Part shown: positions 7,325-17,743 of the stretch, piece by piece
Layout: every line of letters starts with the position of its first letter
Position numbering within the stretch: position 1 is the stretch's first letter
NCBI GenBank assembly: GCA_900540545.1
Contig: UQGJ01000033.1
Location: forward strand, 1 to 27,479
Length of the DNA stretch: 27,479 nt
Reading direction: 5' to 3'
Source: an uncultured Eubacteriales bacterium
GTDB taxonomy: Bacteria; Bacillota; Clostridia; Oscillospirales; Oscillospiraceae
Notes under the pieces: model-generated
Seen by the model: the letters and a program-made list of their open reading frames with translations, nothing else
Told to the model about the DNA's origin: nothing
Database searches by the model: none
Position numbers and translations under genes: made by a program

Positions 7325-7368
7325 AAAGTCAAGGGTATTTTTGCATTTGCAAAAATACCCTTGACTTT
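7325..7368 (+). terminator. 44-bp perfect palindrome acting as lacI terminator
   Basis: Two 21-bp arms (7325-7345 and 7348-7368) match perfectly around a 2-base TT centre. A T/C-rich stretch (TCTCTTC) follows. It lies 16 bases after the LacI stop and would fold into a very stable hairpin. The right arm also contains the -35 box of the next promoter, and the apex contains a BlaI-like site, so it probably has more than one role. Confidence 0.75.
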
Positions 7369-7417
7369 TCTCTTCTGCAAATGTAGAATGAGGCTGTAAG
7401 AAAGTTCTGCAAATGCA
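7342..7417 (+). promoter_or_regulatory. blaI promoter with three BlaI-like operators
   Basis: TTGACT (7361-7366) and TAGAAT (7384-7389) are 17 bp apart. Three related 10-bp dyads are present: TGCATTTGCA (7342-7351), TGCAAATGTA (7376-7385) and TGCAAATGCA (7408-7417). They resemble the BlaI/MecI half-site pattern TACA-N2-TGTA. Their centres are 34 and 32 bp apart, close to three helical turns, so dimers would lie on one face of the DNA. The middle one overlaps the -10 box. Confidence 0.7.
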
Positions 7418-7433
7418 AAAGGAGAGGGTCATT

Positions 7434-7811
7434 ATGGGAGAGAAGAAGCGTCTGCCCGAATCCGAGCTGGACATCATGCTGGTGGTGTGGGGGGAGGCTG
7501 GCCCCGTCACCGCCCCGGCCATCCTGGAGCGGCTGGAGCGCCCCCTAACTGCCAGCGCCCTGCACAGCTACCTCAAGCGCCTGGAGGAAAAGGGCTTCCT
7601 GTCCTGCACCAAGACTGGCAAGGTAAACACCTATACAGCCCTGATTTCCGAAGAGGCATACCGCGGGCAGGAGGGGCCGGGCCTTCTGGAGAAGCTCTAC
7701 GGCAGCTCCCTCAAGACCTTTGCCGCCGCCCTGTGGGACGGCGGGCATCTGAGTCGGGAGGACGTGTCCGAGCTGCGGGCCTACCTGGACGAGCTGGAAG
7801 GGGGGAAGTAG
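7434..7811 (+). CDS. BlaI/MecI/CopY family transcriptional repressor
   Basis: This 125-aa winged-helix repressor has the standard family length. LPESELDIMLVVWGEAGPVTAPAILERL (6-33) and SALHSYLKRLEEKGFLSCTKTGKVNTYTALI form the DNA-binding domain, and the C-terminal half is the dimerisation and cleavage region. An ATG at 7413 lies inside an operator and has no ribosome site, whereas GGAGAGG sits properly before 7434. It is followed one base after its stop by the M56 sensor gene. In the family model, the sensor protease leads to loss of the repressor. No beta-lactamase is nearby, so the target is probably the operon itself or unlinked genes. Confidence 0.93.
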   Translation: MGEKKRLPESELDIMLVVWGEAGPVTAPAILERLERPLTASALHSYLKRLEEKGFLSCTKTGKVNTYTALISEEAYRGQEGPGLLEKLYGSSLKTFAAALWDGGHLSREDVSELRAYLDELEGGK

Positions 7812-7812
7812 G

Positions 7813-9516
7813 ATGACAGACTTGTTTTTGCGCGTTCTGGCCGTGTCCGGGGTGGCGTGCGTCCTGCTGGCCCCGCTGATGCTGTGCGGTCCTTGGCTGG
7901 AGCGGCGCTATGCGCCCCAGACCCGGTGGGGGATGTGGGTGGGGACCAGTATGTTCCTGCTGCTGGCGCTTCTCGTCACGGCCTATGAACCTAAAATCGT
8001 GGTGGAGGTGCCGGCCTACGCCGTGACCCTCCCCGCCGCCGCGCCGGCCCAGCCCCAGTAGGGGGCGGCCCCCGGGGAAGAGGGGGCGGAGACCGGGGCC
8101 GCGGTCGCCCCGGCGGCACGGCAGATCCCGTGGACCGACCTGCTGGCGGGCCTGTGGCTGGCGGTGGCGGCGGCGCTCCTGCTGAGACAGGGGGCGGCCT
8201 ATTGCCTGACCCGCCGAAGGCTGCTCCGGGCCTCCGTCCCGGCGGAGGGGCTGGAGGACTGGGGCCGGGACCTGGACGTAACCGTGTCCTTCCGCCGCCT
8301 GCCGGGGCTGAAAAGCCCCATGACCCTGGGTATCCTGCGGCCCGTGGTCCTGCTCCCGGAGGGGGAGGTGCCGGCCCTGGCCCTCCGCCACGAGCTGCTC
8401 CACATCAAACGGGGGGACATACTCAATAAGGCCTTCATTTTTCTGGCCTGCTCCGTCCATTGGTTCAACCCGCTGGTGTGGCTCATGGCCCGGACGGCGG
8501 ACCGGGACGTGGAGGCAGCCTGCGACGCCGAGGTGATCCGCCGGAGCGGGGAGAACTGCAAAAAGCCCTATGGGGAACTGCTTCTGTCCGCCGCGGAGAC
8601 GGGGGGCCGGGTCCCCTTTGCCACCCGGTTCGGCGGGGAAAAGGAGCAGATGCGCCGCCGTCTGTATCAGCTCTTCCACCCCGGCCGGCAAAACTGGCCC
8701 CTGGCCTGTGTGCTGCTGCTGGCGGCCCTGCTTCTGACCGTCACGGTGGCCTGCCGGCAGGCGCCGGCGGACGACACCCTCTATACCAACGAGACCTACG
8801 GCTTCACCCTCCAGCTCCCGAAGAGCTGGGCGGGCCATTACCGTGTGTCCGAGGGGCCGGATGGTGCGGCGTTTTATTGCGCCGATTATCCAGAGGGACT
8901 TGGGATGCTGGTCCAGCTCAATGTGCAGACGGAAGCGCAGACGGAGCTTACAGCGAGGGAACGTCTGCTGGGCGGACAAAACGGGTGTTGGGTATATCTC
9001 TATTATCCACAGTCGGACACACTGGAAGACATTGGGCAGGAGGTTAAGGACCGCTATACCACCATGTATTTTGACATGCTGGAGTTGGATGACGCGGCCT
9101 TTGCCTTTGTTGAGGGCGACGACACACTCTACCTCAACCAGACCTACGGCTTTACCCTTCAGCTCCCGGAGAGCTGGGCGGGGAAGTATACCGCCACCGA
9201 GAGTGGGGAAGAGGTGGAGTTTTTCCAAAAAGACCACGGCGATAACTCGGGGAAATTCTTTACCCTGCGGGCAGAGGACGCGGCCGCCTTCCGGGCGGAA
9301 CACCAGGGAAAGACGGATGCGGAAATCGAGGACGATTGGCCTGTCGCCATGCGAATCCTGGGGGAGGGCGGCGGCTCCATCTTCTATGTCTACTTCGTCT
9401 CCGACGTGAACGTGGACCTGAACAATGCGGCCGTCCGGGCCGAGTACGAGGAGATGGACCGGGACGTAAGGGGCCAGCTTACCGCGGAAGCGTTTCGGTA
9501 TACGGGGCAGACATAA
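7813..9516 (+). pseudogene. BlaR1/MecR1-type M56 metallopeptidase, interrupted by in-frame TAG
   Basis: One continuous reading frame encodes an M56 membrane sensor, broken by TAG at 8059-8061 (codon 83). Before it lie membrane segments at about 6-26 and 38-58. After it, still in frame, come a third segment (LLAGLWLAVAAALLL), HELLH at codons 193-197 (zinc-binding HEXXH), DVEAACDAEV with the third zinc ligand, the conserved HWFNPLVWLM, and a last segment (about 296-314). The C-terminus is two copies of a 116-132 residue domain rather than a penicillin-binding domain. The stop lies in a Pro/Ala-rich linker between CAG codons, so a CAG-to-TAG change is simplest. The first in-frame restart is GTG at 8164, inside a membrane segment and lacking a clear ribosome site. 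Sequencing error or readthrough cannot be excluded. Confidence 0.85.
8770..9513 (+). repeat. Tandem duplicated extracellular domain of the M56 protein
   Basis: Two in-frame copies begin DDTLYTNETYGFTLQLPKSW (8770) and DDTLYLNQTYGFTLQLPESW (9118). The first 20 residues agree at 17 positions and the DNA is clearly alike there. The rest has diverged. The first copy has a lower G/C fraction at third codon positions than the second, suggesting it was not a recent local duplication. The domain may be the sensor part; its ligand is unknown. Confidence 0.85.
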
Positions 9517-9531
9517 AGCAGTTCAGAAAAA

Positions 9532-9565
9532 GCGGACGGACCGTATCGGTCCGTCCGCCTTTCTC
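9532..9565. terminator. Bidirectional terminator between M56 gene and S41 protease
   Basis: A perfect 12-bp stem (GCGGACGGACCG / CGGTCCGTCCGC) with a 3-nt TAT loop lies between convergent genes. A-rich sequence on the left and CTTTCTC on the right give U-tracts in both directions. Confidence 0.85.
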
Positions 9566-9572
9566 ATCCATA

Positions 9573-11297
9573 TCAGGGAAGCAGCGCCTCCGCCAGGGCG
9601 GCCCCGTCGGACCGGGTCATGGTGTCGTTGGGGCGGAAGGCCCCGGATTTGGTGTCCAGCAGGCCCAGGGCCCCGGCTTGACGGGCGGCCTCCCTGGCCC
9701 AGACGGGAATCAGGTCCTCGTCGGAAAAGGCCTCCGTCTGCGCGGCGGGGGAAAGGCCCAGATAGGCGGCGAACCGGGAGAGCATCACCGCCGCTTCGGC
9801 CCGGGTGACGGGCCGGACAGGCTCCAGGGCGCCTTCGCCGTTCCCGGCGGCGATGCCCGCCTGAGCCGCCCAGTCGGCGGCGGGGGTGTAATAGGCGAAG
9901 GGGATGACGTCGTAAAACTCATTTTCCGGGGCGGACACGTCCTTCCCGGCGGCTTTGGCGGCGTCATAGAGCAGGGAGAGGAGATAGCCGCGGGTCAGTG
10001 GGTCGCCGCCCCGGTCGGGGGGCGTGAACTCCAGCCCATGGGCCAGCAGATACTCTACCTCGGCGTCCCTCCCGGCCAGATAGTCGGCCAGGGTGGGCTC
10101 CACCGCCACATCCGGCTGGAGCGGCTCCACGCCATAGCGCTGGCCCGCCTCCAGCAGGGTGCCCAGGTCGATCCATTTGGTGGAGCAGCCCACCCGCCGC
10201 CCAGAGTGGGGCAGCGTAAAAGAGCCGACGGAGCCGAAGTGGTCCACGCTGCCGCTGGTGGGGCTGCCCGCCAGCGCGCCGCCCATCTCCTGGATCATCA
10301 CCGCGTTGATGATGGCGGAGGAGAAGGTGGTCTCCCCGATGAGACCGTAGAGCCGCAGGCTGCTGCCCCGGACGCCGGGGGCCAGCAGGTCCAGCAGTGG
10401 GCGGATGACCCCGTCGGAGCCGCCGCCGTTGTTGCGCAGGTCCAAAAGCACCTGGGCGTAGCTCCCGGCCTCCAGGTCCGCCGCCACCTGGGCGGCGAAG
10501 TCGGCCATGGGCAGGTCCGGGTCCTCCTGGCAGACGTTGTACTGGATATAATAGGTCTGCTCATCCAGGGGAAGGGAGAAGTAATAGGTCTTTTTGCGGT
10601 AGGCGGTGTCCGGGACCCCGTCCCTCTGGTCCGCCAGATAGGAGAACGCAAAGGTCTCCATCTGTTCGCTGGACAGAGGGGGGAGGGCCAGCGTATCCCC
10701 GGAGTCCAGGGTGAGGGTCAGGGCCCCGTCCGGGCTGGACAGGCCCAGATAGTCCAGGATTTCGGCGGCGTAGAACATCTGACGGGCCTGCCGGCGCAGC
10801 TTTACCTCGTTGTCGGCGCTGACAAGGGTGGAGAAGGCCGCCAGTATCTCGTCCATGGAGCGGCCGTTCATGGCGGTGACGGTCCGGCCCAGGTACGCGG
10901 CGGAATCGCCGGGGGCGGTGGTCAGGACCCAGGAGCCGTCAAACCACGTGAGGGCGAAGGGGTAGAAGTGCATGTCGTCGGTCTGCCCCAGGGCGACGGT
11001 GGTGTGGGAGTCCCCGGCCAGGGCGGTCAGAGACTGCAGCTCCAGGGCGAAGGTCAGGTCGTCGACCGTGTCCAGCCCGGACTCGATTTCGGACTTTTTC
11101 GCCAGGAACTCCGCCTCGGAAGTATTGGCGAACAGATTGGGGTGCGCTTCCTTCAGCGTGTCATAGAGAACGTTCAGGTCCTCCTGTTTCTGCGCGGGGG
11201 AGAGGGGCTGAGCCGTCGGCTCTCCGGCGGCCAGGGCGGCGGACAGGAGCAGCAGGGCGGACAGGGCCAGGGCGGCGGCGCGGCGGGCAAGATTCAT
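9573..11297 (-). CDS. Secreted S41-family protease with SLH repeats
   Basis: This 574-aa protein has a signal peptide (RRAAALALSALLLLSAALAAG, about 5-25). The S41 peptidase domain covers about 40-430. DLRNNGGG (286-293) is the family's substrate-carboxylate region, and ETTFSSA (322-328) carries the predicted nucleophile Ser (S326 or S327). The C-terminal 140 residues contain SLH-like repeats (PLTRGYLLSLLYDAAKA, PVTRAEAAVMLSRFAAYLGL, TMTRSDGAALAEALL), which usually bind secondary cell-wall polymer. So it is likely a wall-anchored C-terminal-processing-type protease. The start has GAGGAGG upstream. It has no co-directional partner: the M56 gene converges on one side and a terminator isolates it on the other. 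Whether the M56 system regulates it is unknown. Confidence 0.88.
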   Translation of the reverse strand: MNLARRAAALALSALLLLSAALAAGEPTAQPLSPAQKQEDLNVLYDTLKEAHPNLFANTSEAEFLAKKSEIESGLDTVDDLTFALELQSLTALAGDSHTTVALGQTDDMHFYPFALTWFDGSWVLTTAPGDSAAYLGRTVTAMNGRSMDEILAAFSTLVSADNEVKLRRQARQMFYAAEILDYLGLSSPDGALTLTLDSGDTLALPPLSSEQMETFAFSYLADQRDGVPDTAYRKKTYYFSLPLDEQTYYIQYNVCQEDPDLPMADFAAQVAADLEAGSYAQVLLDLRNNGGGSDGVIRPLLDLLAPGVRGSSLRLYGLIGETTFSSAIINAVMIQEMGGALAGSPTSGSVDHFGSVGSFTLPHSGRRVGCSTKWIDLGTLLEAGQRYGVEPLQPDVAVEPTLADYLAGRDAEVEYLLAHGLEFTPPDRGGDPLTRGYLLSLLYDAAKAAGKDVSAPENEFYDVIPFAYYTPAADWAAQAGIAAGNGEGALEPVRPVTRAEAAVMLSRFAAYLGLSPAAQTEAFSDEDLIPVWAREAARQAGALGLLDTKSGAFRPNDTMTRSDGAALAEALLP

Positions 11298-11394
11298 ATC
11301 GGGTTCCTCCTCGTTGTGAAGCTGCCCCTACTCTACCAGAGCCACCCTAAGAAAAGAGAAAAAAGGTTTTAAGAATTGATGAAGCTGGCCGCAG

Positions 11395-11429
11395 AAAAAA
11401 GGGCCGCGCACCGGTACCGGTGCGCGGCC
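11395..11429 (-). terminator. clpE terminator
   Basis: A 28-bp perfect palindrome (11402-11429; arms of 14 bp such as GGCCGCGCACCGGT) is followed on the minus strand by six T. It starts 15 bases after the clpE stop and is a textbook intrinsic terminator. Confidence 0.9.
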
Positions 11430-11443
11430 TACTTTTATTTGAA

Positions 11444-13954
<2,511 letters not shown>

Positions 13955-14027
13955 AGTTCGGTACTCCTTTGCGGGATATGGGTCGCACTGCATACACATC
14001 CCAGCTTACTAAAGCTAACATTGAATT

Positions 14028-14046
14028 GTGAACTTGTCGTGAATTT
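14028..14046 (-). promoter_or_regulatory. Tandem direct repeat upstream of clpE
   Basis: GTGAACTT (14028-14035) and GTGAATTT (14039-14046) lie in the same orientation with a 3-bp GTC spacer, giving an 11-bp period. The geometry recalls tandem heptamer operators of heat-shock regulators, but the bases do not match CtsR. No strong -35/-10 pair was found in this gap. Confidence 0.3.
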
Positions 14047-14061
14047 CGTATGAAAAGAAAG

Positions 14062-14796
14062 TTACATGGTAGGATTGGTCAGCGCCGCCGTCAATCCGAA
14101 GAACAGGGCGATGGGATTGGTGGTGAGGAAGAACTTCAGCAGCTTGGTCCCGGCCACCGTCTCCGCCGGGATGACGGGCCAGAAGGTGTTGAGCAGCCAG
14201 GCCAGGAGGAAGAGGATGATGCCGCCCTTCACCAGCCCCAGCAGCGCGCCCCCGGCCTTGTTGAGGGCGGACAGGCCGGGGAGCCGGGCCACCAGGTCCA
14301 GGGCGTGAGCCAGGACGGTCCACAGCACCAGGATCACCACGAAGCCCAGCAGGAACAGCAGCCCGTGGACGGCGGCCTTGGCGATGGAGACGGCCAGATA
14401 TTCCGGCAGGGTCTGCCGCTCCGCCTCGGGTACGCCGCTGTTGACGGCGTCCTCGGCCAGACCGATGATGGCCTTGGGCAGGGCGGAGGTGCGCAGGTAG
14501 GCCAGCACGTCGTCCTGATTCAACTCACCCGTGGTAGGCGTCCCCGCCCCGGCCCCGTGGGCGCCGTCGATGCCCTCCTGGAGGGCGCTCTCGATGGCGG
14601 ACTGGATGGGGGGGGCCAGCAGTTCCGCCGCCTTGGGGGCGAACAGGTCGGCCACAAAGGAGGCACCGATGAAGGCCACCACCACGGCCACCAGGGAGAA
14701 CAGGGACAGCAGCAGACCCCGGTGGGCCCCGAAGGCCGCGAAGAGGACCAGAATGACGAGAATGGCGATGTCAAACAAAAGCGCTGTGGTTGGCAT
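14062..14796 (-). CDS. cvpA: CvpA family membrane protein
   Basis: This 244-aa integral membrane protein has about four hydrophobic segments (about 7-22, 28-48, 143-163, 187-207) in the CvpA/colicin V production arrangement. Landmarks are FDIAILVILVLFAAFGAHRGLLLS and LNKAGGALLGLVKGGIILFLLAWL. A loop of about 70 residues between the second and third segments is longer than in the smallest family members. CvpA in E. coli is linked to colicin V export and envelope stress; its exact function is not known. The ATG has GAGGT 10 nt upstream. It lies between the DUF5711 gene and clpE on the same strand. Confidence 0.88.
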   Translation of the reverse strand: MPTTALLFDIAILVILVLFAAFGAHRGLLLSLFSLVAVVVAFIGASFVADLFAPKAAELLAPPIQSAIESALQEGIDGAHGAGAGTPTTGELNQDDVLAYLRTSALPKAIIGLAEDAVNSGVPEAERQTLPEYLAVSIAKAAVHGLLFLLGFVVILVLWTVLAHALDLVARLPGLSALNKAGGALLGLVKGGIILFLLAWLLNTFWPVIPAETVAGTKLLKFFLTTNPIALFFGLTAALTNPTM

Positions 14797-14845
14797 AAGC
14801 AGTTACCTCATAAATGGAACGAGAGTTGTTTACAGGAGGAGCAGG

Positions 14846-14897
14846 GGACGGGAAAGACGGATTGCCGCACCAGTGTGCACACTGGTGCGCAATGACA
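14846..14897. repeat. Dispersed repeat, family A, copy 1
   Basis: A 52-bp unit that matches 27428-27479 at 42 positions. Its core is a dyad: CGCACCAGTGTG and CACACTGGTGCG are perfect 12-bp arms, flanked by ATTG and CAAT. It is located in the gap between the DUF5711 gene and cvpA and contains no coding signal. Confidence 0.8.
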
Positions 14898-14915
14898 TGC
14901 GGGGGGAGCCGGTTT

Positions 14916-16091
14916 TCAGTCGGGGATGAACAGGCGGGCGGCGTCGGCGCCGATGAGGAAGGCCGTGCCGTCGGGGCGCAGGACCACGTTCCGGGCGCCG
15001 CCGGTGTTGTCCAGGCTGGCGTAGGGCTTCAGGTCCCTGGTGTAGAGGTCCAGGCTTCCGGCGGTAAGGACGGCCACGTAGCGGCCCGCGGCGGCCAGGT
15101 CCAGGACCTGGTCCTCCAGCTCCAGGGTCCCCACCTCTTTCCCGGCGGCGTCCACCGTCACCAGGGTGGCCCCGCTGCCCGCCCGGTACTTGCCCAGCAG
15201 GAGGGCGGCGAAGCCGTCCCCCTCCAGGGAGTAGTCCTTCAGATACCGGCCCGCGTAGTCATAGGAGCCCTTCAAGGTCCCGTCGGTACCGGCGGCGGAG
15301 AGGCCGCTCTCCCCCAGAGCCCAAAAGGCCCCGTCGGAAAAGACGGCGTCCAAAATCACGTTGTTGCCCAGGGAACAGGAGGCGAAGGGGGCGTCGCCGT
15401 CCAAGGTGTAGAAAGAAAAGCCGCTGCGGAACACGTCGTTTTCCTGCCCGGCGGTGAGGACGGCCACCGTCTTGCCGTCGGCGGAGATCAGACCGTCCAT
15501 GACGAACTGGCTGGAGATGCGCAGCCCCACCACGGGCGCGCCGTCCAGGCCGTACACCGTGACCACGCCCTTGAAGCCCGGCTCCCGGCTGGTGACGGTG
15601 AGCTGGCCCGAGGGACTGAGCCGGGCGGAGAGGATCTCCTTCCCCTGGGCGGTGTCCAGGGCCAGCACCTCGGCCCGCTTGGCATAGAGCCGCAGGGTGT
15701 TGCCCCCGGCGTCGTAGATCACGGCGCTGTCGCCCCCCACGTCGGCCACGGGCCGGTGGAAGGAGAGGGACTCGTTGAGGTAGGCCACGCCGCCGGCGGA
15801 GTAGAGCCGCACCCCGGTGGTGGACCAGACCAGCAGGTCGTCCCCCACCCGGTCGAAGCCGCCCTTGCCGCCGGAGTCGTATTCAAAGGACTCGGTCTGG
15901 CCGGTGTCGCTGCGCTCCAGGCTGCGGTATGTAAAGTAGCGCTTGAGGGCGTCGAAGTTGAGCTGGTCCCGGAACACCACCAGCGCCACCGCGCCCAACA
16001 GCAGGGCCAGCGTCACCAGGAAGGCCAGGAACCGCACCACGATATTCGGTTTTTTCTTGGGCGTCGGCTCCAGCGGCTTCAGTTCTTCCAA
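14916..16091 (-). CDS. DUF5711 family protein, membrane-anchored propeller-like
   Basis: This 391-aa protein starts with a Pro/Lys-rich cytoplasmic tail and one membrane segment (about 20-41: VRFLAFLVTLALLLGAVALVVF). An outer region of repeated strands follows (AVIYDAGGNTLRLYAK, VTVYGLDGAPVVGLRI, LVTVDAAGKEVGTLEL), suggesting a beta-propeller. It matches the DUF5711 type. The start is TTG at 16091, directly abutting the truA stop, with AGAGG inside the end of truA as the ribosome site, so translation is coupled. Its role is unknown. The genes nearby are truA and cvpA. Confidence 0.8.
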   Translation of the reverse strand: MEELKPLEPTPKKKPNIVVRFLAFLVTLALLLGAVALVVFRDQLNFDALKRYFTYRSLERSDTGQTESFEYDSGGKGGFDRVGDDLLVWSTTGVRLYSAGGVAYLNESLSFHRPVADVGGDSAVIYDAGGNTLRLYAKRAEVLALDTAQGKEILSARLSPSGQLTVTSREPGFKGVVTVYGLDGAPVVGLRISSQFVMDGLISADGKTVAVLTAGQENDVFRSGFSFYTLDGDAPFASCSLGNNVILDAVFSDGAFWALGESGLSAAGTDGTLKGSYDYAGRYLKDYSLEGDGFAALLLGKYRAGSGATLVTVDAAGKEVGTLELEDQVLDLAAAGRYVAVLTAGSLDLYTRDLKPYASLDNTGGARNVVLRPDGTAFLIGADAARLFIPD

Positions 16092-16844
16092 TTATAATAC
16101 CTCTTCGTCGTACCAGAGTTTTGTCATATACAGCCCGCCGGGCGGGACCGTGGGACCGGCGGCGGTGCGGTTTTTCTCTTCCAATATCTTCGCCACGTCC
16201 TCCGGGGCGAACTTGCCCTCGGCGGCGTAGACGCAGGTGCCCACCATGGCCCGCACCATGTTGTAGAGGAACCCGTTGGCGCAGACCCGGCACTCGATGA
16301 TGTCCCCGGCGCGGGTGATGTCGAAGTAGTACACCGTCCGGACGGGGGAGCGCACGTCGGTGCCCACGGCCTGGACGGCGGAGAAATCGTGGGTCCCCAC
16401 GAAGCAGTCCGCCGCCCGCTGCATGACGGCCTCGTCCAGGTGCTTGGGGTAGAACCACGCCCGGTCCACGTAAAAGGCGTTGCGGATGCGGGAGTTGTAG
16501 ATGCGGTAGGTGTACTCCTTTTTCCGGCAGGAGCCGATGGCGTTGAAGGAGTCGGGCACCTCGGTGGCCTTCACCACCACGATGTCGTCAGGCAGGCGGG
16601 TGTTCACCGCCAGAGGGATGCGGTCGGTGGGGATGGTGGAGTCCGTGCGGAAGTTGGCGATATAGGTCTCGGCGTGGACCCCGGCGTCGGTGCGCCCCGC
16701 CCCGGTGCACTTCACCGGGTGGCCCACGATGTGGGCCAGGGACTTCTCCAGGGTCTCGGCCACGGACACGGCGTTCTTCTGGACCTGCCAGCCGTGATAG
16801 GCCGTGCCCACATACATGAGTTTTAAGGCGATGTTACGTTCCAT
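16092..16844 (-). CDS. truA: tRNA pseudouridine(38-40) synthase
   Basis: Makes pseudouridine at positions 38-40 of tRNA anticodon arms. It has 250 residues, the usual TruA length. The catalytic loop GRTDAGVHA has the nucleophile D53, and the N-terminal YVGTAYHGWQVQ and C-terminal CANGFLYNMVRAMVGT are characteristic. The open frame runs on upstream to 17579 but only as a shadow of ecfT; ATG at 16844, with AGGTG about 7 nt before it, is the right start. It follows ecfT on the same strand after a 92-base gap holding an inverted repeat, an arrangement commonly seen in Firmicutes (ecfA1-ecfA2-ecfT-truA). Confidence 0.96.
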   Translation of the reverse strand: MERNIALKLMYVGTAYHGWQVQKNAVSVAETLEKSLAHIVGHPVKCTGAGRTDAGVHAETYIANFRTDSTIPTDRIPLAVNTRLPDDIVVVKATEVPDSFNAIGSCRKKEYTYRIYNSRIRNAFYVDRAWFYPKHLDEAVMQRAADCFVGTHDFSAVQAVGTDVRSPVRTVYYFDITRAGDIIECRVCANGFLYNMVRAMVGTCVYAAEGKFAPEDVAKILEEKNRTAAGPTVPPGGLYMTKLWYDEEVL

Positions 16845-16864
16845 GATATGACACCTGTTCGGGC

Positions 16865-16921
16865 CGTCGGGGACGCCGGCCCCTACGGAATAAAGCGCCG
16901 TAGGGGGCGGCGTCCTCGACG
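16865..16921. repeat. Dispersed repeat, family B, inverted pair
   Basis: Two 24-bp arms (16865-16888 and 16898-16921) are inverted copies with two mismatches, separated by 9 bases. A third copy lies at 27402-27425. The core reads GGACGCCGGCCCCTACGG. It lies between ecfT and truA without any visible terminator tail. Confidence 0.8.
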
Positions 16922-16936
16922 CCCCGCGTTTCTGAT

Positions 16937-17743
16937 TTATAGCCCGAAGTGCCGCAGCACCGCCACAGCCGCCACCAGGGCCGCCCCAAGGAACAGCCCG
17001 ATATAGTCCCGCCCGGCGAATTTGAGCTGCCGCAGCCGGGTCCGGCCCTCGCCGCCGTGGTAGCAGCGGCACTCCATGGCGATGGCCAGCTCGTCGGCCC
17101 GCCGGAAGGCGGAGATGAACAGGGGCACCAGCAGGGGCACCAGGGCCTTGGCCTTCTGGAACAAGTTCCCGGTGTCGAAGTCGGCCCCCCGGGCCTTCTG
17201 GGCCGACATGATCTTGTCGGTCTCCTCGATGAGGGTGGGGATGAACCGCAGGGCGATGGACATCATCATGCTCAGCTCGTGGACGGGCACCTTGATCTTC
17301 TTCAGCGGCCCCAGTAGCCGCTCCAGACCGTCGGTGAGCATGATGGGGGACGTGGTGTAGGTGAGCAGGAAGGTGCAGGTGATGAGCAGGGTGATGCGGA
17401 TGATCATATAGACGGCGGCCCAGATGCCCTCCACCGTGACGGTGAAGATCCAGAACTGGGCGACGGGGGTGCCGGGGGTGTAAAAGAGGTTGAGGACCGC
17501 CGTAAAGACGATGATAAAGAGGATGGGCTTCATCCCCCGGAGGATGGTCTTGAGGTGGACCTTGGACACGGCGATGCACACGCCCAGGGCCACGATGAGC
17601 AGGGCATAGCCCACCAGGGCCTTGGCGGTGAACAGGGCCACGATATACAGCACCGTCAGCAGCAGCTTGGTCCGGGGGTCCATTTTGTGGATGGCGGTGG
17701 TGCCGGGGAAGTACTGGCCCAGGGTGATGTCCTTCAAAGCCAT
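16937..17743 (-). CDS. ecfT: ECF transporter transmembrane subunit EcfT
   Basis: Membrane scaffold that couples the two ATPases to S-components. The protein is 268 aa with several hydrophobic spans. The two ATPase-coupling helices are present: AQKARGADF (ARG at 184-186) and AMECRCYHGGEGRTR, where the second motif reads CRC in place of the usual ARG/ARC. The ATG at 17743 is 3 bases from the end of ecfA2. With ecfA1 and ecfA2 it forms a group II energising module shared between several vitamin S-components. RibU in this window is a likely client. Confidence 0.95.
   Translation of the reverse strand: MALKDITLGQYFPGTTAIHKMDPRTKLLLTVLYIVALFTAKALVGYALLIVALGVCIAVSKVHLKTILRGMKPILFIIVFTAVLNLFYTPGTPVAQFWIFTVTVEGIWAAVYMIIRITLLITCTFLLTYTTSPIMLTDGLERLLGPLKKIKVPVHELSMMMSIALRFIPTLIEETDKIMSAQKARGADFDTGNLFQKAKALVPLLVPLFISAFRRADELAIAMECRCYHGGEGRTRLRQLKFAGRDYIGLFLGAALVAAVAVLRHFGL

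Noticed and set aside
7434..9516. Beta-lactam resistance locus
   Set aside because: BlaI and M56 families are present, but the sensor has no penicillin-binding domain and no beta-lactamase or mecA-like gene is in the window.
9336..11372. Plus-strand 678-residue open frame
   Set aside because: Antisense to the S41 protease gene and overlapping the end of the M56 gene in another frame; no recognisable domain.
13955..14061. CtsR or CIRCE site upstream of clpE
   Set aside because: Neither the CtsR tandem GGTCAAA pattern nor TTAGCACTC-N9-GAGTGCTAA is present.
16092..17579. truA frame extended to 495 residues
   Set aside because: The first 245 residues are a frame-shifted shadow of ecfT; TruA begins at 16844 with its own ribosome site and conserved N-terminus.
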